From the NCBI GenBank assembly GCA_016208315.1, contig JACQYF010000082.1:54941-118940 (forward strand): DNA of 64,000 bases, in the 5' to 3' direction. The notes beneath the pieces were generated by a model. It was not told where the DNA came from. It saw only the letters and a list, made by a program, of their open reading frames with translations, and did no database searches. The position numbers and the translations under genes were made by a program. Positions 46,241-54,572 of the stretch are shown here, one piece after another; positions within the stretch are counted from its first letter, which is position 1; each line of letters opens with the position of its first letter. Origin of the DNA: Chloroflexota bacterium (GTDB lineage Bacteria; Chloroflexota; Anaerolineae; UBA4142).

Positions 46241-47152
46241 ATGTTTGCTTTTGAGACAAACAACCTCCGTAAGACGTTCGAGGAAAACGTCGCCGTGCGC
46301 GGCCTCACTTTGCAAGTACAGCAGGGTGAGGTTTTTGGCTTTCTCGGCCCCAACGGCGCGGGCAAATCCACGACGATCAAAATGCTCCTCGGCCTCGTCG
46401 CGCCAACCGCGGGCAAGGCCATGCTCCTCGGCGCGCCGCTCGGCGACCGCGCGACGCGCGCCCGCATCGGGTTCTTGCCCGAGCATTTTCGTTTTCACGA
46501 TTGGCTGAGCGCGCAGGAATTTCTGCAATTGCACGGGCAACTCTATGGCATGGGGGGGGCGCGGCTCAAGGAAAAGATCGCCGAATTACTGGAACTCGTG
46601 GGGCTGACTCCGTTTCGCGACAAGCACCTGCGGACCTTTTCGAAAGGGATGCTCCAACGCATCGGACTGGCGCAAGCGCTGCTCAACGATCCCGCGCTCG
46701 TCTTTCTCGACGAACCGACCTCGGGACTCGATCCGGTCGGTCGGCGGCTCGTGCGCGATATCATCCACGATCTGCGCGCTCGCGGCACGACGATCTTTCT
46801 CAACTCGCACTTGCTGAGCGAAGTCGAAATTACGTGCGACCGGGTCGCATTCATCAAGCACGGCGAAGTGATTCGCGTGAGCGAACTCAAGTCGCTCGTC
46901 AACGGCGCGACGCGCGTCACGGTGCGCGCGACCGGCTTGACGCAGGACGTGATCGCCGGGCTGCAACAGTGGGGCAAAGAGGTGCGCGCGGATGGGAATC
47001 AAGTCCAACTGACCGTTTCCGACGAGGGCGTGTTGCCCGCGATCAATCGCTACTTGGTCGCCAACGCCGCCGAGGTGTATGCGCTCACGCCGGAGCATGT
47101 TTCGCTCGAGGACTTGTTCATTCAAATCGTCGGCACGGATGGTGGGCTTTGA
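46241..47152 (+). CDS. ABC transporter ATP-binding protein (DrrA/NatA type)
   Basis: 303 residues. Walker A GPNGAGKSTTIK, signature FSKGMLQRIGLAQ (LSGGQ equivalent), Walker B ALVFLDEPTSGLDP, H-loop LNSHLLSE. The C-terminal about 70 residues form the extra domain of this class. It energises the permease encoded next (stop and start overlap as TGATG). Substrate unknown. Confidence 0.9.
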   Translation: MFAFETNNLRKTFEENVAVRGLTLQVQQGEVFGFLGPNGAGKSTTIKMLLGLVAPTAGKAMLLGAPLGDRATRARIGFLPEHFRFHDWLSAQEFLQLHGQLYGMGGARLKEKIAELLELVGLTPFRDKHLRTFSKGMLQRIGLAQALLNDPALVFLDEPTSGLDPVGRRLVRDIIHDLRARGTTIFLNSHLLSEVEITCDRVAFIKHGEVIRVSELKSLVNGATRVTVRATGLTQDVIAGLQQWGKEVRADGNQVQLTVSDEGVLPAINRYLVANAAEVYALTPEHVSLEDLFIQIVGTDGGL

Positions 47153-48000
47153 TGGCGGCCTTGATTATTGCGCGCCTCAGTCTCAAGGAAGCCGTCCGCC
47201 GGCGCATCATGCTGGCGGCGTTCGTGCTCGGCGTGGCGTTCCTGATTCTGTACGGGGTCGGGTTCTATTTCATGGCGGGCGAGGTGAGATTCAGTTCTGA
47301 GGGGCCGACGCGCGAGTTGTTCCAAAAGGGTTTTTTCAACTTTCTCACGCTCTCCGGTTTGTACGCCGTCAACTTTCTCGCGATCGCGATGGGCGCGCTG
47401 CTTTCGGCGGATACGCTCGCCGGCGAAATCGGCTCGGGCACGATCCAGGCGATCGTGACCAAGCCGGTCCGGCGCGGCGAAATCGTCCTGGGCAAATGGA
47501 TCGGCTATGCGATTTTGCTCGCGCTGTATTTGATCTTGATGGCCGGCGGCGTGCTCGCGGTCTCTTTCGCGTTGAGCGGTTACGTGCTGCCGAATGTGTT
47601 GGCCGGCATCGGGCTTATTTACCTCGAGACGCTGCTCGTGATGTCGGTGACGCTCGCCTTGAGCAGCACGATTCCGACGCTGGCGACGGGCGGCGTGATC
47701 TTTGGACTGTACGGCGTCGCGTTCATCGGCGGCTGGGTCGAGCAATTCGGCTCGTTCATGCAAAACCAAACGGCCATCAATGTCGGCATCGTTTCGAGTC
47801 TCATCATTCCCAGCGAAGCGCTCTGGCGGCGCGCCGCGTACGAAATGACGCCGCAGATCGCCCAAGTCTTAGGCGTCAGTTTCAGCGGCCCGTTCCTCAC
47901 GCTTTCCGTGCCGAGCGAATTGATGGTCGGCTACGCCGCGCTCTACCTGGTGGCCGCGCTGGCGCTCGCGGTGCGGCAGTTTGGCCGGCGCGATCTGTAA
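47152..48000 (+). CDS. ABC-2 type permease
   Basis: 282 residues with six hydrophobic helices and the cytoplasmic loop SGTIQAIVTKPVRRGEIVLGK typical of ABC-2 subunits. The start overlaps the ATPase stop by one base, so the two are coupled. A longer in-frame extension upstream inside the ATPase gene has no membrane character and is rejected. Confidence 0.87.
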   Translation: MAALIIARLSLKEAVRRRIMLAAFVLGVAFLILYGVGFYFMAGEVRFSSEGPTRELFQKGFFNFLTLSGLYAVNFLAIAMGALLSADTLAGEIGSGTIQAIVTKPVRRGEIVLGKWIGYAILLALYLILMAGGVLAVSFALSGYVLPNVLAGIGLIYLETLLVMSVTLALSSTIPTLATGGVIFGLYGVAFIGGWVEQFGSFMQNQTAINVGIVSSLIIPSEALWRRAAYEMTPQIAQVLGVSFSGPFLTLSVPSELMVGYAALYLVAALALAVRQFGRRDL

Positions 48001-48114
48001 TGTAGGGGCGGGGTGACCCCGCCCTCCGCCCCTACCATTTGACAATCCAGAGTTCTTGGATATTCTTGAACCTTGCGTGGCAAGGGCGGGGTGACCCCGC
48101 CCCTACGCAAGGTT
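48001..48114. repeat. Two palindromes of the GGGGCGGGGTGACC type flanking a promoter
   Basis: First at 48002-48036 (starts GTAGGGGCGGGG, ends CGCCCCTAC), second at 48082-48108 (GGGCGGGGTGACCCCGCCC). Both are related in core to 3653-3715. The permease stop TAA abuts the first. Confidence 0.78.
48039..48066 (+). promoter_or_regulatory. Promoter-like sequence before the ABC exporter pair
   Basis: TTGACA (48039-48044), 16 nt, TATTCT (48061-48066), between the two palindromes and about 55 nt before the exporter ATG. Confidence 0.55.
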
Positions 48115-48120
48115 CATTTC

Positions 48121-49902
48121 ATGAAAATCCTCCTCCGTCTTTTCCGCTCGCTCGCCCCGTATCGCGTCCAAGTGCTCGCGCTCGTCATCTGTATTGTTGC
48201 CGTCACGAGTGCGTCGCTCGTCATTCCCTCCCTGATTCGCATGGCGATTGACGAGGGCTTGGGCAAGCACAGTCCCGACGCGCTGCTCGCGGTCGGTTTG
48301 ACGATTGTCGCGATCGGTCTCGCACGCTCGCTATTCAACTTTGGCCGGCGGTATCTTTCCGAATGGCTGGTCAACCGGTCGGGCTATGATTTCCGCAACC
48401 GGATGTACGACAAGATTCAACGCCTCTCGTTTAGTTATCACGACCAGGCGCAGACCGGACAACTGATGAGCCGCTGCACCGAGGACATTAGCGCGCTCTC
48501 GCGATTCGTCGGGCAGGGCGGCGTGGATTTCCTGAACGTCGTGTTGCTGCTCGCGGGCATCCTCGTCCTGCTCTTCAACACGAGCGCAACCTTGATCCTC
48601 ATCGGCCTCGCGCCCCTCGTCGTCTTGGCGATGGTTACGACAATACTCGCGCGGCGGCAGAGCCGTTTGTTTCTCGCCGTAGACCGCGCGCTCGGCGACG
48701 TGTCGGCGACGCTGCAAGAGAACCTCGGCGGCGTGCAAGTCGTCCGCGCGTTCGCGCGCGAAGACTATGAAAAAGATAAATTCGAACGCGTGAACCGCAC
48801 GCTGTTCGACGCGCGCGTCAACGTCGTCAGCAGTTGGGGTTTCTTCTGGCCGACGATGACGATCCTGGTGATGTTTTCGACCGCGCTCATTCTGTGGTTC
48901 GGCGGGCAAATGGTGATCGCGGGCACAATGACATTGGGCGAGTTGGTCGCGTTCAACGCGTACCTTGCGCTCCTCGGAATGCCCGTGACCGAGTTGGGCT
49001 TTATCGTCAACGCCGCGGGTGAGGCAATTGCGGGCGGCCAGCGGATTTACGAAATTCTGGACTTGAGCGAAGAAGTGAAATCGCCGCCGCAGCCCTTGCC
49101 GCTTGCCACGCTCACCGGCCGCGTGACGTTCGACTCTGTTTCATTCTGGTACCGTCGAAGATCCTCTTTAGAGGGGGGCGAACGCGACGCCCTGCAGCAA
49201 GTCTCGTTCGAAGCCGAGCCGAATCAAGTCATCGCGTTGATCGGTCCGACCGGCAGCGGCAAGACGAGTCTCATCAACCTCATTCCGCGTTTTTACGATG
49301 TGACCGGCGGCGCGGTTTGCGTAGACAGTCGCGACGTGCGCTCGGTCGAACTCAAAGCGCTGCGCTCGCAAATCGGTATTGTGCTGCAAACCTCGCTGTT
49401 GTTTTCGACGACGATCCGCGAGAACATCGCGTACGGGCGATTAGACGCCAGTGACGAGGAACTCATCGCGGCGGCGAAGGCGGCGCGCGCCCATGAGTTC
49501 ATCCTCGCGCTGCCGCAAGGGTACGAGACGCTGGTCGGCGAGCGCGGCGTCACGCTCTCCGGCGGGCAGCGCCAGCGGATCGCCATTGCGCGTGCGCTGC
49601 TGATGAACCCGCGCATCTTGATTCTCGACGATTCGACTTCGAGCGTGGATACGCAGACCGAATATCTGATCCAGCAGGCGCTGGCGGAATTGATGCGCGG
49701 TCGCACGACGTTCGTCATCGCGCAGCGCCTCTCGACGGTCAAGCGCGCCGACCAGATTCTCGTGCTCGATCAAGGCCGCATCGTCCAGCGCGGCAAGCAT
49801 GCCGCACTGCTCGAACAAGGCGGACTGTACAAAGAGATTTACGATTTGCAGTTGAAGGATCAAGAGCAGTTTCGGCGCGAGATGCTGTTTGTGGATGCGT
49901 GA
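48121..49902 (+). CDS. ABC exporter half-transporter A with degenerate ATP site
   Basis: 593 residues. Six-helix exporter domain (to about 310), then the nucleotide-binding domain: Walker A IGPTGSGKTS, signature LSGGQRQR, Walker B ILILDDSTSSVD and H-loop FVIAQRLST. The catalytic Glu after Walker B is Asp and the switch His is Gln, the pattern of the inactive site in heterodimeric exporters (TM287/288, BmrCD). The partner is encoded 3 nt downstream. ATG 48121 follows a palindrome-rich leader without a strong ribosome site. Confidence 0.88.
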   Translation: MKILLRLFRSLAPYRVQVLALVICIVAVTSASLVIPSLIRMAIDEGLGKHSPDALLAVGLTIVAIGLARSLFNFGRRYLSEWLVNRSGYDFRNRMYDKIQRLSFSYHDQAQTGQLMSRCTEDISALSRFVGQGGVDFLNVVLLLAGILVLLFNTSATLILIGLAPLVVLAMVTTILARRQSRLFLAVDRALGDVSATLQENLGGVQVVRAFAREDYEKDKFERVNRTLFDARVNVVSSWGFFWPTMTILVMFSTALILWFGGQMVIAGTMTLGELVAFNAYLALLGMPVTELGFIVNAAGEAIAGGQRIYEILDLSEEVKSPPQPLPLATLTGRVTFDSVSFWYRRRSSLEGGERDALQQVSFEAEPNQVIALIGPTGSGKTSLINLIPRFYDVTGGAVCVDSRDVRSVELKALRSQIGIVLQTSLLFSTTIRENIAYGRLDASDEELIAAAKAARAHEFILALPQGYETLVGERGVTLSGGQRQRIAIARALLMNPRILILDDSTSSVDTQTEYLIQQALAELMRGRTTFVIAQRLSTVKRADQILVLDQGRIVQRGKHAALLEQGGLYKEIYDLQLKDQEQFRREMLFVDA

Positions 49903-49905
49903 GAC

Positions 49906-51744
49906 ATGACCGTAACAACTGCAACTCAAACGAAACCGAAACCAGCAACTCCGCCGACCGACGACACAATTCTCGGCAAGGCGTATGATCCGCAGATCAC
50001 GCGGCGATTGCTGGCGTACGTTGGTCCGTATAAGCGGAATCTGCTTGCTGCCCTGTTCTTTATGGGCCTCGCAACGGCTTCGAGCATTGCCGGGCCGTAC
50101 ATCGTCAAGGTCGCGCTCGACGACGGCGTGGCGCAGAAAGACGCGGGCGTGCTCAGTCAAGCGATCGCGCTCTACCTCGTCGCGTCGCTCGTCATGTGGG
50201 TCGGCACGTACCTGCGCGTCCGTATCATGGCATACACCGGCCAGAGCATCATCCTCGATCTGCGCCGCGAATTGTTCGACCACTTGCAAGCCCTGTCGCT
50301 CGGATTCTACAGCCGCTACGCCGTCGGGCGTCTGGTGTCGCGCGTGATGAACGACGTGGGCGTGCTGCGCGAGATGATCACCTGGTCGGTCGTCGCCGTC
50401 TTTCGCGATGTCTTCGATCTATTCGGCACGCTGTTCGCGATGCTCTTTTTGAACTGGCAGTTGTCGCTCGTCACGTTCCTCGTCCTGCCGGTCATGGCGG
50501 TGGCGACCGAAATCTTCCGCCGCCGGATGCGGACGGCGTATCGTTTGGTGCGCTCGGCGGTGGGCTGGGTCAACGCGGTGCTGAACGAGAACATCGTGGG
50601 CGTGCGCGTCGTGCAGTCGTTCTCGCGTGAGGACCATAATTATCGCGTGTTCGGCGCGGACGTGAACGGCAATCTGTTGAGGCAAAACAATCTCGCGACC
50701 CTCATCGCCTCGATCTTTTTCCCGACGATTGATTTCCTCGGCAGTTTAGCGTTAGGGTTGGTCGTATGGCTGGGTGGCTTGGCCGTGCTGGGCGCGGTCA
50801 GTTTCGCCGGCGCGGCGCCGATCACGGCGGGTACACTCGTCGCGTTTGCGCTGTACATTGACCGATTCTACAACCCGATCCGCGATCTCGCCCAGCGCTA
50901 TAACAACTTTCAGGCGACGATGGCGAGCGGCGAGCGCATCTTTGAACTGCTCGATACGCCGGTCGAGGTACTGGATGCGCCGAACGCGCGCGATCTGCCG
51001 CCGATTCGCGGCGCGGTGGAATTCGATCATGTCGGCTTTCATTACAGTGACGACCCCACCGCGGTCCTGGAAGACATCGTCCTAAATGTGAAAGCGGGGC
51101 AAACGGTCGCGCTGGTGGGTGAGACGGGCGCGGGCAAGTCCACGATGGTGAAACTCGTCAGCCGCTTTTATGACCCCACCGAGGGCGCGGTGCGGATTGA
51201 CGGCGTGGACGTTCGCACGGTCACGCAGAATTCGCTGCGGCGGCAAATGGGCGTCGTGCTCCAAGACCCGTTCCTCTTTTCCGGCACGATTCGCGATAAC
51301 ATCGCGTATGGTCAGTTAGATGCGCCGGATGCCGACATTGAGCAGGCGGCGCGCGCGGTCGGCGCGCACGAGTTCATCATGGCGCTCGAAAACGGTTATA
51401 ATACACTCGTCGGCGAGGGCGGCGCGATCCTGTCGGGCGGTCAGCGCCAGCTCATCTCATTCGCCCGCGCGCTGCTCGCCGACCCGGGCATTCTGATTCT
51501 CGACGAAGCGACCTCGTCAGTGGACACGCAGACCGAACGCGTTATCCAGTCCGCGCTCGAACGGCTCTTCAAGGAGCGCACGTCGTTCGTGATCGCGCAC
51601 CGCCTCTCCACCATCACGCGCGCGGACAAGATCGTCGTGCTCGACAAGGGGCGCATCGTGGAAGAGGGCACGCACGCGGAACTCTTGGAGCGGCGCGGTC
51701 GCTATTTCGAATTGTACACGATGGCGTTTATGGAGCGAGTTTGA
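49906..51744 (+). CDS. ABC exporter half-transporter B (catalytic)
   Basis: 612 residues. An N-terminal polar extension, a six-helix domain, and a complete nucleotide-binding domain: VGETGAGKST, LSGGQRQL, LILDEATSSVD (Glu present) and FVIAHRLST (His present). It complements subunit A to form a heterodimer with one active site. Possible cargo: drugs, lipids or peptides. The TGA stop is followed at once by a short GTATGGGA/GTGTGGGA repeat. Confidence 0.9.
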   Translation: MTVTTATQTKPKPATPPTDDTILGKAYDPQITRRLLAYVGPYKRNLLAALFFMGLATASSIAGPYIVKVALDDGVAQKDAGVLSQAIALYLVASLVMWVGTYLRVRIMAYTGQSIILDLRRELFDHLQALSLGFYSRYAVGRLVSRVMNDVGVLREMITWSVVAVFRDVFDLFGTLFAMLFLNWQLSLVTFLVLPVMAVATEIFRRRMRTAYRLVRSAVGWVNAVLNENIVGVRVVQSFSREDHNYRVFGADVNGNLLRQNNLATLIASIFFPTIDFLGSLALGLVVWLGGLAVLGAVSFAGAAPITAGTLVAFALYIDRFYNPIRDLAQRYNNFQATMASGERIFELLDTPVEVLDAPNARDLPPIRGAVEFDHVGFHYSDDPTAVLEDIVLNVKAGQTVALVGETGAGKSTMVKLVSRFYDPTEGAVRIDGVDVRTVTQNSLRRQMGVVLQDPFLFSGTIRDNIAYGQLDAPDADIEQAARAVGAHEFIMALENGYNTLVGEGGAILSGGQRQLISFARALLADPGILILDEATSSVDTQTERVIQSALERLFKERTSFVIAHRLSTITRADKIVVLDKGRIVEEGTHAELLERRGRYFELYTMAFMERV

Positions 51745-51762
51745 GTATGGGAGTGTGGGAGT

Positions 51763-52257
51763 GTGGGAGTAGAGATTCGTTCCGCCGTCGCCGCTGACCA
51801 GACGATCATCCGCCGTATCGTTCGCGCCGCGCAGATCAATCCGATGGGGTTGGATTGGCGGCGGTTTGTGGTCGCGGAAGATCAAGACCCGAAGGGTTTT
51901 GTAGAGCCGTTGCATGCAACGGCTCTACTACAAAAACCCTTCGGGTCCATCGTGGGCGTGGGACAGGTCAAGCCGCATGGGGATGGCAGCCGCGAACTGG
52001 CATCCATAGCGGTGATCCCGGAGCGGCAGGGCGAAGGCATCGCGAGCGAGATCATTCGCGGGTTACTGGGGAAGGAGACGGGCACGGTGTACCTGACGTG
52101 CCGCGATGCGCTCGAAGGGTTTTACACGCGCTTTGCTTTTCGCACGATCGCGCGCGACGCAATGCCACCATATTTTCGCCGCATACACCGGCTTGCGAAT
52201 ATCCTCATGCCCTTGATGCGACCCGGCGCGCGGCTGTTGGTGATGAAGCGCGACTAG
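51763..52257 (+). CDS. GNAT acetyltransferase with palindrome-derived insert
   Basis: 164 residues, GTG start inside a short GTGTGGGA repeat (51745-51770), so the start is uncertain. GNAT features: ASIAVIPERQGEGIASEII (acetyl-CoA loop) and ALEGFYTRFAF. Residues about 42-62 (PKGFVEPLHATALLQKPF) are encoded by a 62-bp palindrome; in relatives VVAED would lead straight to IVGVGQV. The insert lies before the acetyl-CoA site and could be tolerated as a loop. Confidence 0.78.
   Translation: MGVEIRSAVAADQTIIRRIVRAAQINPMGLDWRRFVVAEDQDPKGFVEPLHATALLQKPFGSIVGVGQVKPHGDGSRELASIAVIPERQGEGIASEIIRGLLGKETGTVYLTCRDALEGFYTRFAFRTIARDAMPPYFRRIHRLANILMPLMRPGARLLVMKRD
51886..51947. repeat. Palindromic element inserted inside the GNAT coding region
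   Basis: Left arm 51886-51914 and right arm 51915-51947 are inverted copies differing only by a few extra bases in the right arm, meeting at TGCATGCA. Outer part GACCCGAAGGGTTTT is shared with the terminator-like palindrome at 56752-56784. Its in-frame position inside a gene indicates a mobile or formerly mobile element. Confidence 0.88.
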
Positions 52258-52282
52258 ACACGTCCGCTGTTTAGTATATAAT
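52255..52282 (+). promoter_or_regulatory. Promoter of brnT, leaderless arrangement
   Basis: TAGACA (52255-52260), 16 nt, TATAAT (52277-52282), then 6 nt to the GTG at 52289. The -10 to start distance equals that of MNT-HEPN copy 2. No ribosome site is present. Confidence 0.7.
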
Positions 52283-52288
52283 ACAGCC

Positions 52289-52561
52289 GTGCTCTACCAA
52301 TGGGACAAAACCAAAGCCAGAGCTAACCGTCGAAAGCACCACGTAGATTTTGCTGACGCGGCCACAGTTTTTACAGACGATGCCGCTTTGACGATGCCGG
52401 ATGAAGAGCATATTGAAGAAGAACGATTTATTACGCTTGGGATGGATGCGCTGGGCCGGATTCTCGTCGTTTCATTCACGTGGCGTGGCGAAATGATTCG
52501 CGTTATTTCGGCTCGCATGGCCGAGAGCCACGAACGTGAGCAGTATGAAGGTAAACTATGA
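52289..52561 (+). CDS. brnT: BrnT-family toxin
   Basis: 90 residues, GTG start. BrnT features: YQWDKTKARANRRKHHVDF at the N-terminus, VFTDDAALTMPD, ERFITLGMDALGRILVVSFT, and a C-terminal RVISARMAESHEREQYE. Family members are RelE-fold RNases neutralised by BrnA. It overlaps brnA by 4 nt (ATGA). Unlike many TA modules the toxin comes first, which is normal for BrnTA. Confidence 0.92.
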   Translation: MLYQWDKTKARANRRKHHVDFADAATVFTDDAALTMPDEEHIEEERFITLGMDALGRILVVSFTWRGEMIRVISARMAESHEREQYEGKL

Positions 52562-52848
52562 AAGAAGAATACGATTTTAGTCAGGCCAAGCGCGGCGCAA
52601 TTGACGGGAGCTATGCGGGCAAAACCCGCGTCACCCTTCATTTGGACGACGAGATCTTGGAATGGTTTCGCGCTCAAGTCCACGCGGCTGGCGGCGGTAA
52701 CTATCAAGTCCTTATTAACGACGCGTTGAGACAGTATATACGACAGGAACAAGAACCATTGGAGGACACTCTGCGGCGTGTGGTGCGGGAGGAACTGTCT
52801 TCTGGCAAGCCCAAGGCCAAGCGTGTCAAGACGCGGCAACCTGCCTGA
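52558..52848 (+). CDS. brnA: BrnA-family antitoxin
   Basis: 96 residues. The centre holds KTRVTLHLDDEILEWFRAQ and GGGNYQVLINDALRQYI, the ribbon-helix-helix-like block of BrnA antitoxins; the basic C-terminal tail (KPKAKRVKTR) may aid DNA binding. It is expected to autorepress the promoter at 52255. It is followed by a terminator hairpin. Confidence 0.9.
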   Translation: MKEEYDFSQAKRGAIDGSYAGKTRVTLHLDDEILEWFRAQVHAAGGGNYQVLINDALRQYIRQEQEPLEDTLRRVVREELSSGKPKAKRVKTRQPA

Positions 52849-52875
52849 GGCCCTTTGGTTCGCCACAGGCGACTT

Positions 52876-52908
52876 ACTCCCCGCATCAAACGATGCAGGG
52901 AGTTTTTT
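52876..52908 (+). terminator. Rho-independent terminator of brnTA whose 3' arm holds the next gene's ribosome site
   Basis: 12-bp stem (52876-52887 with 52892-52903, one C-A mismatch), AAAC loop, six T from 52903. GGGAG (52898-52902) in the right arm is also the ribosome site for the GTG at 52909. Transcripts that read through would have this site sequestered. Confidence 0.85.
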
Positions 52909-53760
52909 GTGACTGAGCATAAGACCACTCGCAGATTACTCGCCGTCTTTGCCCACCCCGACGATGAAACATTCGGCACGGGCGGCACGCTGGCGCATTA
53001 CGCGCGGCAAGGCGTGGAAGTGCATTTGATCTGCGCGACGCGCGGCGAAGTGGGCGAAGCGCCCGCGGACCTCAAGGGGTTTCCTTCCGTCGGCGCGATG
53101 CGCGAGGACGAGTTGCGCTGCGCGGCCGGCATTCTCAGTTTGAAGGCGGTCTACTTTCTCGGCTATCGCGATTCCGGCATGCCCGGTTCCGCCGACAACA
53201 CGCATCCCCAGGCGTGCGCGGCGCAGCCCGTGGAGAAACTCGCGCGGGAGGTGGCGCGCTACATTCGCGAGGTTCGCCCGCAAGTGGTGATCACATTCGA
53301 TCCGATTGGCGGCTATCGCCATCCCGACCATATCGCGATTCACCGCGCGACCGTCGAGGCGTTCAAGATGACGGGGAATTGGAGATTAGAGATTGGAGAT
53401 TTGCCGGCGTACAGTCCACAGAAACTTTATTTCTCGACGTTTCCGCGGCGGTTTCTCAAGATGGTCGTGCGCGTGTTGCGGCTCCTGGGCCGAGACCCGG
53501 CGCACTTTGGCAAGAACAAGGACATTGACATCGCGTCGCTGGCCGAGGTGGATTTTCCCATTCACGCGGCCGTGCCGATTCACGATGTGATGGACTTGAA
53601 GGAAAAGGCGGCGGCATGTCATGCCAGCCAGGGCGGTTCGATGCCGCCGATCCTGCGCTGGTTGCAGCGCGTGTTGGGCGGCAGCGAGACGTACATGCGC
53701 GCCTTCCCTGCTGAAGCGCCGCCGCGCCGCGAGCGCGATTTGTTTGAAGGCGTGAAGTGA
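52909..53760 (+). CDS. PIG-L/LmbE-family deacetylase
   Basis: 283 residues from GTG 52909. Zinc and catalytic motif AHPDDETFGTGG at the N-terminus, YRDSGMPGS, and GGYRHPDHIAIHRAT with the later His. The family removes acetyl groups from N-acetylglucosamine-type sugars, for example in thiol cofactor or glycan pathways; mycothiol-like substrates are possible but not shown. Residues about 156-164 (GNWRLEIGD) are encoded by a GATTGGA-type heptamer repeat (53376-53402), an in-frame insertion. TauE follows after 3 nt. Confidence 0.85.
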   Translation: MTEHKTTRRLLAVFAHPDDETFGTGGTLAHYARQGVEVHLICATRGEVGEAPADLKGFPSVGAMREDELRCAAGILSLKAVYFLGYRDSGMPGSADNTHPQACAAQPVEKLAREVARYIREVRPQVVITFDPIGGYRHPDHIAIHRATVEAFKMTGNWRLEIGDLPAYSPQKLYFSTFPRRFLKMVVRVLRLLGRDPAHFGKNKDIDIASLAEVDFPIHAAVPIHDVMDLKEKAAACHASQGGSMPPILRWLQRVLGGSETYMRAFPAEAPPRRERDLFEGVK

Positions 53761-53763
53761 TGC

Positions 53764-54534
53764 ATGGACACTCTATTCGGTCTAGTGGTTTTGTTTCTCG
53801 CGGGCGTGATTGCCGGCGCGATCAATTCGGTCGCGGGCGGCGGCAGTTTGATTTCGTTTCCTGGTTTGGTTGCCTACGGCGTGCCGACCGTGGTTGCCAA
53901 CGCGACGAACACGGGAGTCGTTTGGCCTGGCACGCTCAGCAGCGCGATTGCCTATCGTGATGACCTGACACGCGAGCGCCCTTTGCTCCTCACCCTCTTG
54001 GTTCCCAGTCTTATCGGCGGCTTGCTCGGCGCGGTGATTCTGGTGAGCACGCCGGAAGAGACGTTCGCCCAGATCGTTCCGCTCCTCGTTCTCTTTGCGA
54101 CGCTGCTCTTTGCGACGAGCGATTGGTTCAAGCGTCTGTCCAAGACCAACGGCGACGATCATATCGAGCAAGTGAATTGGGCGAGTGGCCTTTGGGGTTT
54201 TGGGTTTCAGCTTCTAGTGGCGACGTATGGCGGGTACTTTGGCGCGGGGATGGGCTTCTTGATGCTCGCGTCACTCAGCATGATGGGCTTGAGCAATGTC
54301 CATCGCATGAATGCGCTCAAGACGGTGCTCGGCGCCACGATTAACGGCGTCGCGCTCGTGTTTTTCGTCGTCAAAGGGCTGATCGTTTGGCCCGTCGCGA
54401 TCACGATGGCAATCGGCGCGATCATCGGCGGGTATGGTGGCGCGCGCTTGGCGAAACGCATCAATCAGCGCGCGCTCCGCGCGTTTATCGTCTTCATCGG
54501 GCTGTGTGTATCGGCATGGCTGTTCGTCAAGTAA
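53764..54534 (+). CDS. TauE/SafE-family membrane transporter
   Basis: 256 residues with seven to eight helices. The two repeats begin GAINSVAGGGSLISFPGL and GGYFGAGMGFLML, typical of the family. It exports sulfite, sulfoacetate or similar anions; the actual substrate is unknown. The TAA stop lies within a palindrome that also ends the convergent PAS gene. Confidence 0.88.
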   Translation: MDTLFGLVVLFLAGVIAGAINSVAGGGSLISFPGLVAYGVPTVVANATNTGVVWPGTLSSAIAYRDDLTRERPLLLTLLVPSLIGGLLGAVILVSTPEETFAQIVPLLVLFATLLFATSDWFKRLSKTNGDDHIEQVNWASGLWGFGFQLLVATYGGYFGAGMGFLMLASLSMMGLSNVHRMNALKTVLGATINGVALVFFVVKGLIVWPVAITMAIGAIIGGYGGARLAKRINQRALRAFIVFIGLCVSAWLFVK

Positions 54535-54572
54535 AAGACCCGGAAGGTCTGCGAGACCTTCCGGGTCTTTTA
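54532..54572. terminator. Bidirectional palindromic terminator supplying both stop codons
   Basis: TAAAAGACCCGGAAGGTCT (54532-54550) and its exact complement (54554-54572) around GCG. Read rightward it opens with TAA, the stop of TauE; read leftward it opens with TAA, the stop of the PAS gene. Each strand ends in a short T-run after the stem (TCTTTTA), so it can terminate in both directions. Confidence 0.88.

Noticed and set aside
46501..47151. N-terminal extension of the ABC-2 permease overlapping the ATPase gene
   Set aside because: The extension is Arg-rich shadow sequence; the ATG at 47152 overlaps the ATPase stop and begins a normal permease.
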